A DNA stretch of 64,000 bases from positions 7,378,001-7,442,000 of the forward strand of contig NZ_CP030047.1 in assembly GCF_015291625.1 (NCBI RefSeq), in the 5' to 3' direction. Both the position numbers and the translations under genes were made by a program. The stretch's first letter is position 1; each line of letters starts with the position of its first letter. The notes beneath the pieces were generated by a model. That model ran no database searches and was not told the origin of the DNA. It saw nothing but the letters and a program-made list of their open reading frames with translations. The stretch comes from Bradyrhizobium sp. CCBAU 53421. Its GTDB lineage: Bacteria > Pseudomonadota > Alphaproteobacteria > Rhizobiales > Xanthobacteraceae. Positions 9,514 to 19,076 of the stretch are shown piece after piece.

Positions 9514-10379
9514 TTTGCCATACTAGGAGGGAGGCGCCTGCAATTCATGGTCTAAATCTGTCGAATTGATGAATCGCGCAAGCTTTTTTGGCAATTGCAA
9601 TCGGCAGTTTGCGAGTACTCGCAAGGCTAGTTGTGACCAAAAGCCAGCTCAACTATACGAAGGCAAGCCGCCAATATGGAATCGGATGACAAGACTATAC
9701 TGCGGTTTATCGGGTAACCCCCACACAACACTGCTGGTGAAGTGCGTGAAGCGACGACACTAGCCCCCGGCAACCGAGCGTCAACACGTAGCGTCTCGGC
9801 TTCGGATGCAATTTGCATTGGCTTCGATGATAGCCCACCGGCGGACCTCGTTGTTGAACCTGCCTTGTCGCTTATCGATTGCTTTCTGCACAATCGGCCC
9901 GATCTCATCGCGGCTGATGGTCTGCGCCCAACAGCTCGCGGTGCTGGACATTTCAGTCCGACCGCGTGGAAAGAGCAAGTCGTATCCTTTAATCAGACGG
10001 AAAGCGACGCGTCGAGATTTCGCGACACGCGGCGCAGATGTTCTAACGTTCCTCGCTCGAGACTTTGACTGCTCGATGATACGGCAAAGGAGTGAGCAAG
10101 CCGGCGAGTAGCCAATGAAGCAGACCATGGAGTCTCGTTGGTAGGGGCATCAATCTTACCGGCGTGTGGGATCGACCCCGACAAAGCCGCCCGTGGATGC
10201 CCCTGGTTCGTCAAGACAATGAGCGCGGTGTTGCCGCAACTGCTCCGGCCAGCTCATGACTGGCACACTCCCCTTTCGTCCGTGCCGTACCAAGTATTTG
10301 ATTTGGCTGCTCTTACGAAGTTGTCGTCACTTCTCATTCGCGCTAAGGGAAGCTGGTAAAGGATGGAACCAGAGCTTCG
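9514..10379. other. Intergenic region before the MarR gene
   Basis: About 870 bases. A minus-strand frame at 9781-10128 contains RDEIGPIVQKAIDKRQGRFN, which looks protein-like, but the rest of the frame does not, and I recognise no family. It may be a gene remnant. A TGGCAC at 10261 lacks a properly spaced TTGC, so I do not call a sigma-54 promoter. Confidence 0.35.
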
Positions 10380-10931
10380 ATGCCGCCGGATTTGCTTGGC
10401 CCAGCAAACGCGCTTGGCAGTATCTCTACCGACGACCTGGAGACGATCCGGCCGTTCGTGTGGGAGATCAGATCGATCAGTGCATGTCTCGAAGAGCTTG
10501 CGAGATTTCGAGCCGACGTCCTTGGCATCACCGGGCCGCAGTGGATGATCCTGATGGCCGTGGCCTATTTAGGGAAAGAGAATGGTGTCCCCGTCAACAT
10601 GGTGTCAAAGTTGATGCACGTCGATCCTTCCTTCGTCACGACCCATTCAAAGCTGCTCGAGAAAAATGGATTCCTGCGGCGTAAGCACTGCGCAAGCGAC
10701 GCTCGGGTCGTGCAGATGACGCTGACAGCCAAAACTCGTAAACGTCTGGCATCTTTGGCACCGCAGGAAGCACTGGATGAGTTCGCTTCTGATGAATTCG
10801 GGGTTAACGGATCAAGCGAGTTCATTGCCAAGCTGGCCGCAATCAGGCGTCGTCTGGAGAAGGTCTACCGCGAGAGCGGTTGTGGCCTTCCGAAGACCAA
10901 ACGCACGTCCGTCAGAAATGATGCCACGTAG
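10380..10931 (+). CDS. MarR-family transcriptional regulator
   Basis: 183 residues. A winged helix-turn-helix of MarR type spans about residues 50-115: GITGPQWMILMAV, then VNMVSKLMHVDPSFVTTHSKLLEKNGFLRRK with the wing CASDARVVQMTLTAKTRKRL. The C-terminal helix is probably the dimer interface. MarR proteins usually repress a neighbouring gene and respond to small aromatic ligands. The small gene at 10934 starts two bases after its stop, so they are probably co-transcribed. No ligand or target is evident. The upstream sulfotransferase reads the other way. Confidence 0.85.
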   Translation: MPPDLLGPANALGSISTDDLETIRPFVWEIRSISACLEELARFRADVLGITGPQWMILMAVAYLGKENGVPVNMVSKLMHVDPSFVTTHSKLLEKNGFLRRKHCASDARVVQMTLTAKTRKRLASLAPQEALDEFASDEFGVNGSSEFIAKLAAIRRRLEKVYRESGCGLPKTKRTSVRNDAT

Positions 10932-10933
10932 CC

Positions 10934-11164
10934 ATGTCTACACTTCCAGTCTTCGAGTGTTCCTTGAAGCAGCGCGGACGAAGGTGGTTGTGGTCCGTGC
11001 ATACCGACGAGGGCAAGCAGATGATGGCCGGCTCAGGGCGCAGCCGCTCGGCCGCCAGATATCAGGCCAACCGAGCGCTGTTTTTATTGTTGCTGAGCGC
11101 GCCGTATCGTTCCGAAGCTCGAGCTCACCAGCATGCTGGGCGGCGCACTTTTGCGCCCAAATGA
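10934..11164 (+). CDS. Conserved small protein (76 aa)
   Basis: Starts almost on the MarR stop codon. The sequence CSLKQRGRRWLWSVHTDEGKQ and SRSAARYQANRALFLLLLSAPY resembles small Bradyrhizobium proteins of unknown function: a short beta hairpin followed by an Ala/Leu helix. No signal peptide or catalytic motif. Co-transcription with the regulator suggests a linked role, but nothing else supports one. Confidence 0.55.
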   Translation: MSTLPVFECSLKQRGRRWLWSVHTDEGKQMMAGSGRSRSAARYQANRALFLLLLSAPYRSEARAHQHAGRRTFAPK

Positions 11165-12043
11165 CCTTCGAGGAACGCCCCACTCGCAAGGTTGTTTCCA
11201 TCGGCTAACCCGTGGGCGCATGACTGCGCCACGTCCCAATTTTTGCAGAATCCACTTTCAGGCCACAACGACGACCTTCTCAACTGTGGTCAGCCAGGGG
11301 GCCATCGCAGTAACAACGAGCTGGTTGCGAGCCGCCCCTGACGAAAGCTGAACATTCTCGAGCGGTTTCGGGCGCGTCCGTCGTACAGACCTCGATGTTG
11401 CGGGAGCTGAATCTCGCGCTTAAGCAAATCGCGCAGAGCTGGTGTAGATCTGCAGGCTCATGTGACTTAGCGAGTCACTAGTTTTGCCGAGATATAGCCA
11501 CAAAGCGCGTTCCAAAAATCTCATCGAAGATGCCGGACGCTCGAGGCCGCTCCGCCATCGCCAGGCTCCAACCAGACCGTGGCGTGAGAAGCCCATCTTC
11601 ATCTGGAAATTGATCGTCGCTCGAACCTACGAAGATCTTTGACGCGCCGCCGATCGCGGACACATACGCTCTGCCTTGTGTTGGAGAAGCTCCTTGTCGA
11701 GGTAACCGACCGTAACGTCGTAGGTGAGAAGCTCTCCTCTGATCAGCCAGCTGAGGACTCCGGGACCTCATCAAAGCTGATCGGCTGCAGAACCAAGCGG
11801 CCAGTCCTCTGGCAGGTACACGCCGGGAAGCAGACCAGACGTTCGTCGGACCAGGAATGCAGACTGTACTCACTGAGCTCGCTGGATTCGATCACCACAC
11901 TTTATAAAGGTCCGACAATGCTACGTTCTCGGACAGCAGCATCAATCGCGGCGCTGAAATCGATAGGAAATTACCCGGGCTCGAAGTTGGTTGATCTACG
12001 GTTGGGCCGAACCACCTGTTGCAACACAATCCAACAGCCAATA
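11165..12043. other. Intergenic region
   Basis: About 880 bases with only overlapping low-quality frames on both strands (largest 11478-11873 minus and 11639-12106 plus). I see no family, promoter or repeat that I can defend. Confidence 0.35.
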
Positions 12044-12065
12044 AGGGCGGCCCGGGAGCCGCCCT
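12044..12065 (-). terminator. Hairpin terminator after the 61-aa gene
   Basis: Perfect 8-bp stem AGGGCGGC / GCCGCCCT with a 6-base loop. On the minus strand it is followed by TATT and lies about 30 bases after the stop of the gene at 12097-12282. Confidence 0.55.
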
Positions 12066-12096
12066 ACTGTTGCAATCAACAGCGCAGCCCAATCAA

Positions 12097-12282
12097 CTAC
12101 CGCTGATGTCCCAGTCCGATTCCGAGATGTAAGGCCTTCTGGCGTAGCGCACCGACAGAGCGTTTGGTCATTTTTGATATTTTTGTGACCGGGGTCCGAG
12201 CCTTTGAATGGACCTTGAGTTCTTTGATATCTGCCTTAGTCCACTCGCGCCGCTTAACGCGTTTCTTGGTTGCTTTTTTCAC
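12097..12282 (-). CDS. Small basic helix-turn-helix-like protein (61 aa)
   Basis: Very Lys/Arg-rich N-terminus (MKKATKKRVKRREWTKADI), then a compact helical unit with EWTKADIKELK, TPVTKISKMTKRSVGALRQKA. This layout (W-T-x-x-D/E, then a helix-turn-helix ending in GALRQKA) matches small GcrA/SANT-like proteins that are common in Bradyrhizobium and presumably bind DNA. A hairpin terminator follows. Function and target are unknown. Confidence 0.65.
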   Translation of the reverse strand: MKKATKKRVKRREWTKADIKELKVHSKARTPVTKISKMTKRSVGALRQKALHLGIGLGHQR

Positions 12283-12791
12283 AATGAATGCTCCTTTTGA
12301 GAGGAGCGGCTTCTAACATAGTTTTTTCACAGCGACGACCGTAAAAAGGAGGCAAGCATAGACCTCGCGCAAAGGTGCAAGGCTCTGTCATTGTCATGTG
12401 TTCAGCAATAGCTTCAGCGCCTGCCCCGTTGTTGGTTTCGTGGAGGTTTTCGTATCGAGAAATTTGGCCACGAATTGGCGAATCCGGTCTCCTAATTGGC
12501 ACATCGTCGTTGGAACCAAGCAGGTTGTTACAAGTCTTTGAAACACCATGAGAAAGCGAATTGCGACTAGCCAGAGAACTGCAGGTGGGGTCGAGATTTG
12601 TATCCAGCTCAGAGGAATCAGGCATTGAATCCGGCAGACACCGTCGCGCTCTCATACTATGGTCATCGATAGCGAGCGGGCTACTGAGCAACCGTTGCTG
12701 ATCACGGCGCGTTGCCGCCATCAACAGGCTGCTAGCCGTACGACTTTCGCCTGTCCCACAGTTGCGGCGGTGGACCGCCTGGACGGGCGAG
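12283..12791. other. Intergenic region downstream of fixS
   Basis: About 510 bases at the 3' end of the fix operon. A minus-strand frame at 12254-12820 is long but Ser/Arg-rich and shows no family character. No clear terminator for fixS was found. Confidence 0.35.
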
Positions 12792-13010
12792 CTAGTACTC
12801 GCGTCGATGCCCGCTGCCACAAATGCGCTGGTCCATTGGCACTATTTGGACCGGCACCGGGGGCTGATCGGGCTCCTCATCGGCGATGGCGCGCCAGGCC
12901 GCGCCGTCGAGATCGTCATACTGGCCGCTCTTCAGCGACCACAGAAAGCCAAGCAGGCCGAGGAAGCCGAGTGAAAGAGCGAGCGGAACCAGATAGATCA
13001 GGACTTCCAT
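12792..13010 (-). CDS. fixS: cbb3 oxidase maturation protein FixS (CcoS)
   Basis: 72 residues with one N-terminal transmembrane helix (LIYLVPLALSLGFLGLLGFLWSL) followed by SGQYDDLDGAAWRAI, the CcoS signature (membrane helix, then YDDLxxxxxRIL-like segment). It is needed for cofactor insertion into cbb3 oxidase. The ATG shares an A with the fixI stop, so translation is coupled. It is the last gene of the fixNOQPGHIS series. Confidence 0.9.
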   Translation of the reverse strand: MEVLIYLVPLALSLGFLGLLGFLWSLKSGQYDDLDGAAWRAIADEEPDQPPVPVQIVPMDQRICGSGHRREY

Positions 13011-15202
13011 CAGAGGGCCTCGCCCCTTCGCGCCCGCAACGCGTTAAGCATGACCAGTACCGACGAGCATGACATCGCCGCGGCGGCAATCAGCGGCGTC
13101 ACCAAGCCGGCGATCGCAACGGGCACGGCCAGGACGTTGTAGACGACAGCAAGACAGAGATTCTGCCGCATCAGCCGCAGCGCCCCGCGCGAGGCAATGA
13201 CTGCCATCATCACCGGCCCGAGACGCTCACCGAGGAAGACCGCATCAGCGATCGCCTGGCTCATATGGGTGGCGGTAACAGGCGACATCGAGGCATGGGC
13301 TGCTGCGAGCGCGGGCGCGTCGTTCAAGCCATCGCCGACCATCAACACCTTGTATCCCCTGCTTGTCAGATCTTCGACCCGGGCGACCTTGTCCGTCGGC
13401 GAGACGTTGGCCCGCCACTTGTGAATGCCAAGCGTCTCGGCCGCCCGCCGAACAGCCGGCTCGCGATCCCCGGAAACGATCTCCACCATGATGCCAAGGC
13501 GTGCGAGGCTTGTGACGACCTCGACCGCGTCCGGCCGCATCCCTTGCCTGATGGCAAAGACATGCCTCGCCTCGCCGTGGCTGAACGCGACGACGGAGGC
13601 CTCGGGATCATGGCACAGGATCTCGTCAGCGAGGCTGTCAGCGCCGCAGAACGAGGGGCGGCCCAGCCGGATCGGCGCGCCCTCATAGTAACCGCGGACG
13701 CCCCGTCCCGGCTCCTCTTCGATATCGGCCAGCGGCTCGTTTGTGCCGGCAGCACGTGCCAGGGCGGCGGCGACCGGATGGCGGCTCGACAGCGCCAGCC
13801 GGCCCGCCAATTTGACGACATCCTCGGGAATGCCGGCGAGATTGGCGACATCGAGTTCAGGCAGCGTCAGCGTCCCGGTTTTGTCGAAGATCACCCGATC
13901 CACCTCGGCGATACGCTCGATTGCATCCCCGGCATTGAGCAGCACGCCGGAACGGAACAGTGCGCCGGCGGCCACCGTCTGCACCGCGGGGATAGCCAGC
14001 CCCAACGCGCAGGGGCAGGTGATGATCAAGACTGCGATCGCCGTGACCACCGAATCATGAAAGGTGGCACCAGAGGCAAGCCAACCCAGCATGGTCAGGA
14101 AGGCCGTGATGTGAACGATCGGCGCATAGAGCCGCGACGCGCGCTCGGCGAGGCGCAGATAACGCGAGCGCGCTTCCAGGGCATGATCGAGCAGCCTGGA
14201 AATCTCAGCAAGCAGTGTGCCGTCCGAGGCCGCCGCTGCACGGACGCGCAGGGTGCCGGACCGTACCAATGTGCCGGCGAACACCGCGCTGCCGGGCGTC
14301 GCGATCGCCGGCAGAGTCTCGCCGGTAATAAGGCTTTGATCGACCTCGGAGCTTCCCTCGATCACGTTGCCGTCGACTGTACAGCATTCGCCGGGGCGCA
14401 CCAGCACGATGTCCCCCGGTTTGATCGCCGCCACCGGAACGGCTCTGATCTCGGTCGGGCTAATGAACTTCGCCGCAGTCTCCGCCTTGAGTGCTGCAAG
14501 GTTGCTGGCGAAGGCGCGGGTGCGCCGCCTCATGTTCTGGTCGAGATAGCGACCTGCGAGCAGAAAGGCGATCAACATGATCGCCGCATCGAAATAGGCG
14601 TGCTCGGCATGAGCGATGGTCTCGATCACCGACGTCGCCAGGGCGAGCAGAATGCCGATGCTGATCGGAACGTCCATATTGGTTCCGCGCGCCCGCAGCA
14701 CGGCAAAAGCGGAAGAGAAGAATGGTTGCGCACAATAAGCCGCGGCCGGCAGGACGATCAGCGCGGAGAGCCAATGAAAGAAGTCGCGCTGTTCCGGCAG
14801 CATGTCCGAGACATTTCCGGACCATACCGGGATCGACAGCATCATCACGTTCATCGCGGCAAAGGCGGCGACGCCCAGCCGCCGCAGCAAGTCCTGCGCC
14901 CGCTCCGCCTCCAGCGTCTCCGCATTGTCCCGCTGGAACGGATATGCCCTATAGCCTAATTCGGCGAGCCGCTTGACAAATAGTGCTGGATCGAGGGCTC
15001 CGGCGTTCCACTCGAGCGCGAGCCGATTATCGGTGAGGTTCACGCGTGCCGAGGTCACATCCGGGATGCTCGACAGATTGCGCTCGATCTTGCTCATGCA
15101 GCCCGCGCAACTGATCCCCTCCACCGCAAGGTCGAGCTGGAGGCGGCCCGAGCCTGTCCTCTTCAGAAAGTGAGAAAAATCGATGTCGGACTGCATGTGC
15201 AC
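13010..15202 (-). CDS. fixI: Copper-transporting P1B-type ATPase FixI (CcoI)
   Basis: 730 residues. An N-terminal heavy-metal-associated domain has GISCAGCMSKIE (about 29-40). Core ATPase motifs are present: the TGE loop in LITGETLP, the membrane metal site CPC in ITCPCALGLAIP, phosphorylation site FDKTGTLT, SSRHPVAAALA and GDGLNDAPA. About eight membrane helices are expected. It supplies copper for the CuB site of the cbb3 oxidase. It lies between fixH (6-base gap) and fixS (overlap). Confidence 0.95.
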   Translation of the reverse strand: MHMQSDIDFSHFLKRTGSGRLQLDLAVEGISCAGCMSKIERNLSSIPDVTSARVNLTDNRLALEWNAGALDPALFVKRLAELGYRAYPFQRDNAETLEAERAQDLLRRLGVAAFAAMNVMMLSIPVWSGNVSDMLPEQRDFFHWLSALIVLPAAAYCAQPFFSSAFAVLRARGTNMDVPISIGILLALATSVIETIAHAEHAYFDAAIMLIAFLLAGRYLDQNMRRRTRAFASNLAALKAETAAKFISPTEIRAVPVAAIKPGDIVLVRPGECCTVDGNVIEGSSEVDQSLITGETLPAIATPGSAVFAGTLVRSGTLRVRAAAASDGTLLAEISRLLDHALEARSRYLRLAERASRLYAPIVHITAFLTMLGWLASGATFHDSVVTAIAVLIITCPCALGLAIPAVQTVAAGALFRSGVLLNAGDAIERIAEVDRVIFDKTGTLTLPELDVANLAGIPEDVVKLAGRLALSSRHPVAAALARAAGTNEPLADIEEEPGRGVRGYYEGAPIRLGRPSFCGADSLADEILCHDPEASVVAFSHGEARHVFAIRQGMRPDAVEVVTSLARLGIMVEIVSGDREPAVRRAAETLGIHKWRANVSPTDKVARVEDLTSRGYKVLMVGDGLNDAPALAAAHASMSPVTATHMSQAIADAVFLGERLGPVMMAVIASRGALRLMRQNLCLAVVYNVLAVPVAIAGLVTPLIAAAAMSCSSVLVMLNALRARRGEAL

Positions 15203-15208
15203 ACGCTC

Positions 15209-15715
15209 TCAATTCAGGACGATGCGGTTCTTCGACAGAAACATGCGGCGGCCGTCATCGTCGCCCTCGATCACGAGATCCCACTGCCCGACAGCGACGC
15301 TCGAGGCGCTGCCGCGGTAGATACCAGCATTGGCCTGCGAGACATCAATCGCCCGATCGGCCCGGCGGTCGACCGGGCGCTCGAGGCGGGCCACGAAATT
15401 CATTCCGGCGAGAGGCGCACCTAGGCGGTCGCGCGCCTCGATCGCAAGCTCAGCTTCACCGTCCGACTGCCGGTGGATATATACTTGCACCTGCCAGTTT
15501 CGCTCGTTCTGCTGCCGTGCCGCGATGATCTCGCGCTGATAGGCGAGGCTCGCACGATAGGCGCTGTCAACCTCCGTCCCCGGCAGCGTCACGATGGCAA
15601 AGCGCATCATGACCAGATTGGCGCCAATCACGACCGAAAAGAACGCGAGAATCGCGATCAGGACGAAGCGCCCGGTAATGGGCCCCGTGACTTGATTTGA
15701 TGCGGTCATGGTCAC
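15209..15715 (-). CDS. fixH: FixH (CcoH) cbb3 oxidase assembly protein
   Basis: 168 residues with one N-terminal membrane helix (FVLIAILAFFSVVIGANLVMM) and a periplasmic domain. ALPGTEV-like, YRASLAYQREIIAARQQNERNWQ and the C-terminal GQWDLVIEGDDD are typical of FixH. It helps assembly and stability of the cbb3 oxidase. It lies 16 bases downstream of fixG. Confidence 0.92.
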   Translation of the reverse strand: MTMTASNQVTGPITGRFVLIAILAFFSVVIGANLVMMRFAIVTLPGTEVDSAYRASLAYQREIIAARQQNERNWQVQVYIHRQSDGEAELAIEARDRLGAPLAGMNFVARLERPVDRRADRAIDVSQANAGIYRGSASSVAVGQWDLVIEGDDDGRRMFLSKNRIVLN

Positions 15716-15731
15716 ATCCCGTCAGTGATCG

Positions 15732-17273
15732 TCAGGGGAGAACGAAGTGATCCGATGCGGAGGCGACCTCGCCGAGGCCAAGGTCGGTGACCCGAAACCT
15801 CACCGGCATCGAGCGTTCTGCCATGCCGTCAACCGGCGCTGTCAACAGCACACGCAGTTCTGTCGTCGTATCGTGAGCCAGGACGATCATCGGCCGATCC
15901 ACGGTCACCGAATCGGCGCCGACGACGTGGACGGACGTCTTGGGCGGCCCATCGATGTCGATCGCGATCACCCGATCGAAGTCGCGCCTGTTGAGCAAAC
16001 GCACGGTGTAGGCGTTGCGAATCGATCCATCACTGAGCCTGACAGCCATGGGATTACGATCATGCAGAACGCTGAGATCAAGCAGCGTTCTCGATAACAA
16101 CTCATAAACCATCACCGCGCAGATGACCGTGATCAAAAAGGCATAAACGAGCGTGCGCGGGCGTACCGGCTTGAACAGCTCCGGCTTGCCGTCCATCCGC
16201 CGGCGGATATTGATGTCGTTGTCGTAACCGATCAGGCCGGTTTTGCGCCCGATCTTCTTCATGACGGCATTGCAGGCATCGATGCACAGCCCGCACTGGA
16301 TGCAGCCCAGCTGGGCGCCATTTCGTATATCGATCCCGGTCGGACAGACCGCCGCGCATTGATTACAATCGATGCAGTCTCCGACCCTTTCGCCGCGTGC
16401 GCGCAGATCGAATGATTTCTTCAATGAGCAGCGCTGCTCGCCGCGGTCGCATTTGTAGGTGACATTGAGGGCCCATTCGTCGGTGAGCGCGGCCTGGATG
16501 CGCGGCCACGGGCACATATAAACGCAAACCTGCTCGCGCATGTAGCCAGCCAGCAGATATGTCGAAGCGGTCAGGATCCCAATCCAGATATAGGCGATTG
16601 CGGGCGCTTGGAACGTTGCCAGATCGTGCACCAAGGTCGGCGCGTCGGCGAAGTAGAGCACCCAGGCGCCGCCCGTCCACCAAGCAATCATCAACCAGAT
16701 TGCGTGCTTCGCCACGCACTTTGCCGCGCGCCCTGCTGTCATTTGGCGTGCGGCGGCCTTCAGCCGCTCGCGACGGTCGCCCTCGACCCAGCGCTCGACC
16801 GCATAGAATAGGTCGGTCCAGACCGTCTGCGGGCAGAGATAACCGCACCAAATCCGCCCGCCCAGCGCGTTCATCAGGAACAGCACCATGGCGGCAAGCA
16901 CGAGCAAACCGGTGAAGTAATAGAGCTCTTGCGGCCACAGTTCGATGAAGAAGAAGTAGAACCGCCGGTTTGGAAAATCGAGCAACACCGCCTGGTCGGG
17001 AGCGCCGAGGCCACGATGCCAACGCACGAAGGGCAGCAGATAGTAGATGCCCAGACACACGACCATCAGCCGCCATTTGATCGTACGGAAAGTACCGCGG
17101 ACGCTCTGCGGATAGACCTTCCTATGGGCTGCATAGAGGGGTCCATCCTCGTCGATCACCGGCTCATCGAGCGAAACGGTCTTGTTTACGGCGGGCTTCA
17201 TGACCGACCTTACATCGGGCGCGGATGGCTCGCGTTGATCCTGGGTCACCGGCGCGCAGGTTTTGCGGCGCAT
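15732..17273 (-). CDS. fixG: FixG (CcoG) membrane iron-sulfur protein for cbb3 assembly
   Basis: 513 residues from the ATG at 17273, which begins six bases after the fixP stop. Several membrane helices are followed by ferredoxin-type clusters: CIDCNQCAAVCPTGIDIR and CIQCGLCIDACNAVM. The N-terminal GYLCPQTVWTDLF and MCPWPRIQ are the NapH/FixG marks. The C-terminal periplasmic Ig-like domain is present. FixG/CcoG reduces copper for cbb3 maturation. The frame runs further upstream into fixP, but that part is not FixG-like. Confidence 0.93.
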   Translation of the reverse strand: MRRKTCAPVTQDQREPSAPDVRSVMKPAVNKTVSLDEPVIDEDGPLYAAHRKVYPQSVRGTFRTIKWRLMVVCLGIYYLLPFVRWHRGLGAPDQAVLLDFPNRRFYFFFIELWPQELYYFTGLLVLAAMVLFLMNALGGRIWCGYLCPQTVWTDLFYAVERWVEGDRRERLKAAARQMTAGRAAKCVAKHAIWLMIAWWTGGAWVLYFADAPTLVHDLATFQAPAIAYIWIGILTASTYLLAGYMREQVCVYMCPWPRIQAALTDEWALNVTYKCDRGEQRCSLKKSFDLRARGERVGDCIDCNQCAAVCPTGIDIRNGAQLGCIQCGLCIDACNAVMKKIGRKTGLIGYDNDINIRRRMDGKPELFKPVRPRTLVYAFLITVICAVMVYELLSRTLLDLSVLHDRNPMAVRLSDGSIRNAYTVRLLNRRDFDRVIAIDIDGPPKTSVHVVGADSVTVDRPMIVLAHDTTTELRVLLTAPVDGMAERSMPVRFRVTDLGLGEVASASDHFVLP

Positions 17274-17278
17274 CTCGC

Positions 17279-18151
17279 CTATTGTCCGCCGCCGAGCGAA
17301 TGGACATAGACGGCAAGCGCCCTGACTGTAATGGGATCGAGCCGCCCGCTCCAAGCCGGCATGATGCCGGCGCGGCCATAGCTGATAGTCTCGACCAGCG
17401 TGTCCTCGTCCGAACCGTACAGCCAAATCCGGTCAGTCAGATTCGGTGCGCCGAGTGCCTGATTGCCTTTGGCGTTCTCGCCATGACAGACCGCGCAATT
17501 CTCGGCAAAGATCCTGGTGCCGGCCGCAGCATCGAACTCGGCCGCCGTGGTCAGGCCTGACAGCGATCGCACGTAGTTTGCTACGGTGACAATCTCGGTT
17601 TTCGTGAGGATGCCGTCGCGGCCAAAGGCCAGCATTTGTCCCTCATGCGCCTGGGCATGCCCGGAACGTGCGCCGAACTGGATGGTCTGCAGGATCTGGT
17701 CGAGCGATCCGCCCCACAACCAATCATCGTCATTGAGATTCGGATATCCCTTGGCACCCGCGCCACCGCTCCCATGGCATGGCGCACAATTGTCCGCGAA
17801 CACCGTCCTGCCGCGCGCGCGGGCCAATCCCAGCAGGGCCGGATCCTTCTCGATCTCGGTAAGAGACGCTTTGCCCAGCACGGCCATCTTCTCGCCGCGC
17901 AGCTTCTCAAGACCTGCAAGGTCGTTGACGACGCTGGCGCGGGTCGAATAATCAAACACGCCTGTCGTGTAGCTTGAGAGGAGCGGCCATGCCGGATAAA
18001 CGACCCAGTAGCCCATCGCCCAAAGGATCGTGGCGTAGAAGCTCAGAATCCACCAGCGCGGCAGCGGCGTGTTGAGTTCCTTTATACCATCCCATTCGTG
18101 CCCGGTCGTGGAGCGGCCGGAGATGTGGTCGATGTCATTGTGCTCGGTCAT
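17279..18151 (-). CDS. fixP: cbb3 oxidase diheme cytochrome c subunit FixP (CcoP)
   Basis: 290 residues. The N-terminal IKELNTPLPRWWILSF and one membrane helix anchor it. Two heme c sites are present as CAPCH and CAVCH. The end LAVYVHSLGGGQ is typical. It passes electrons from the bc1 complex and soluble cytochrome c to FixO and FixN. Start at 18151, six bases after fixQ. Confidence 0.95.
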   Translation of the reverse strand: MTEHNDIDHISGRSTTGHEWDGIKELNTPLPRWWILSFYATILWAMGYWVVYPAWPLLSSYTTGVFDYSTRASVVNDLAGLEKLRGEKMAVLGKASLTEIEKDPALLGLARARGRTVFADNCAPCHGSGGAGAKGYPNLNDDDWLWGGSLDQILQTIQFGARSGHAQAHEGQMLAFGRDGILTKTEIVTVANYVRSLSGLTTAAEFDAAAGTRIFAENCAVCHGENAKGNQALGAPNLTDRIWLYGSDEDTLVETISYGRAGIMPAWSGRLDPITVRALAVYVHSLGGGQ

Positions 18152-18157
18152 GATCTG

Positions 18158-18322
18158 TCAGTCCCGGCGCAGCGGCATGCGCGCCGCAGAATCAAAACGC
18201 TTCTTGTTGCGAGGCCACAGCGCGTAAACGACGATGGCCATGAAGATGCCGCCGAACAGCGGCGTCCAGAGCGTCACGACGAAGCTCGATGCCAGGTTCT
18301 CGATGGAAATAACGGCTTTCAT
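18158..18322 (-). CDS. fixQ: cbb3 oxidase small subunit FixQ (CcoQ)
   Basis: 54 residues, found by reading the gap between fixO and fixP. It starts MKAVISIENLASSFVV and has one membrane helix (PLFGGIFMAIVVYALWP) followed by NKKRFDSAARMPL. This is the CcoQ/FixQ pattern. It stabilises the oxidase complex. It lies 11 bases after fixO. Confidence 0.92.
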   Translation of the reverse strand: MKAVISIENLASSFVVTLWTPLFGGIFMAIVVYALWPRNKKRFDSAARMPLRRD

Positions 18323-18333
18323 CAGAGGATCCT

Positions 18334-19068
18334 TCAGCGCAGATTGGCTTTTTCGTCGTAGAGCTTGAAATCGATCAACGTGCCGAGCATCTGCAGGTAG
18401 GCGACGAGCGCATCGAGTTCAGTCGGATTGCCGGCCCTGCCGTCGAAATTGCGCACAGCGGCCTTCGGATAGCGCTTCTGGAACGATTCGACGTTCGCGC
18501 TGTCAGGATCGAGCTGCGTCTTCAGGTCGACGACAGCGTTCTTGATCTGGTCCTCGCTATAGGGGACGCCGATCGCCCGATTGGTGCGCAGATGTGCGAC
18601 CATGTCGGTCAGGTCGACCTCGGTGTTCGCCAGCGACGGGTAGCCCGGCATCACCGATTGCGGCACGATGGCGCGCGGATTGGTCAAATGCGTGACGTGC
18701 CATTCATCGGAATATTTCCCGCCAACACGTGCGAGGTCCGGGCCGGTCCGCTTCGAGCCCCATTGAAACGGATGGTCATACATGCTCTCAGCGGCCAGCG
18801 AGTAATGCCCGTAGCGCTCGACCTCGTCGCGTAATGGCCTGATCATCTGCGAGTGGCAGACATAGCATCCCTCGCGTACGTAGATGTTGCGGCCGGCGAG
18901 CTCGAGCGGCGTATACGGCCGCATGCCGTCCACCGCCTCGATTGTGCTCTTAAGGTAGAACAACGGCGTGATCTCGACCAAGCCACCGATCGCTATCACG
19001 GCAAGGATGCCCGCGATCAAGATGATCGAGTTCTTCTCAAAGATCTTGTGTCGGTTCCAGAGCGACAT
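18334..19068 (-). CDS. fixO: cbb3 oxidase monoheme cytochrome c subunit FixO (CcoO)
   Basis: 244 residues from the ATG at 19068 ([17 protein letters not shown]). One membrane helix is followed by the heme c site [11 protein letters not shown] and the axial Met region in [21 protein letters not shown] is the typical C-terminal helix. The frame extends upstream to 19314 but that part overlaps fixN and is not family sequence. It lies eight bases after fixN. Confidence 0.95.
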   Translation of the reverse strand: MSLWNRHKIFEKNSIILIAGILAVIAIGGLVEITPLFYLKSTIEAVDGMRPYTPLELAGRNIYVREGCYVCHSQMIRPLRDEVERYGHYSLAAESMYDHPFQWGSKRTGPDLARVGGKYSDEWHVTHLTNPRAIVPQSVMPGYPSLANTEVDLTDMVAHLRTNRAIGVPYSEDQIKNAVVDLKTQLDPDSANVESFQKRYPKAAVRNFDGRAGNPTELDALVAYLQMLGTLIDFKLYDEKANLR

Positions 19069-19076
19069 GCGATGAC

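Noticed and set aside
8326..9555. Plus-strand frame opposite the sulfotransferase (409 codons)
   Set aside because: Shadow; the minus strand carries both PAPS-binding motifs.
10255..10275. TGGCAC resembling a -24 element
   Set aside because: No TTGC at the correct distance.
12254..12820. Minus-strand frame of 188 codons next to fixS
   Set aside because: Ser/Arg-rich, no family pattern, overlaps the 61-aa gene and fixS.
13265..14959. Long plus-strand frame opposite fixI (564 codons)
   Set aside because: Antisense shadow of a clear P-type ATPase; no family features.
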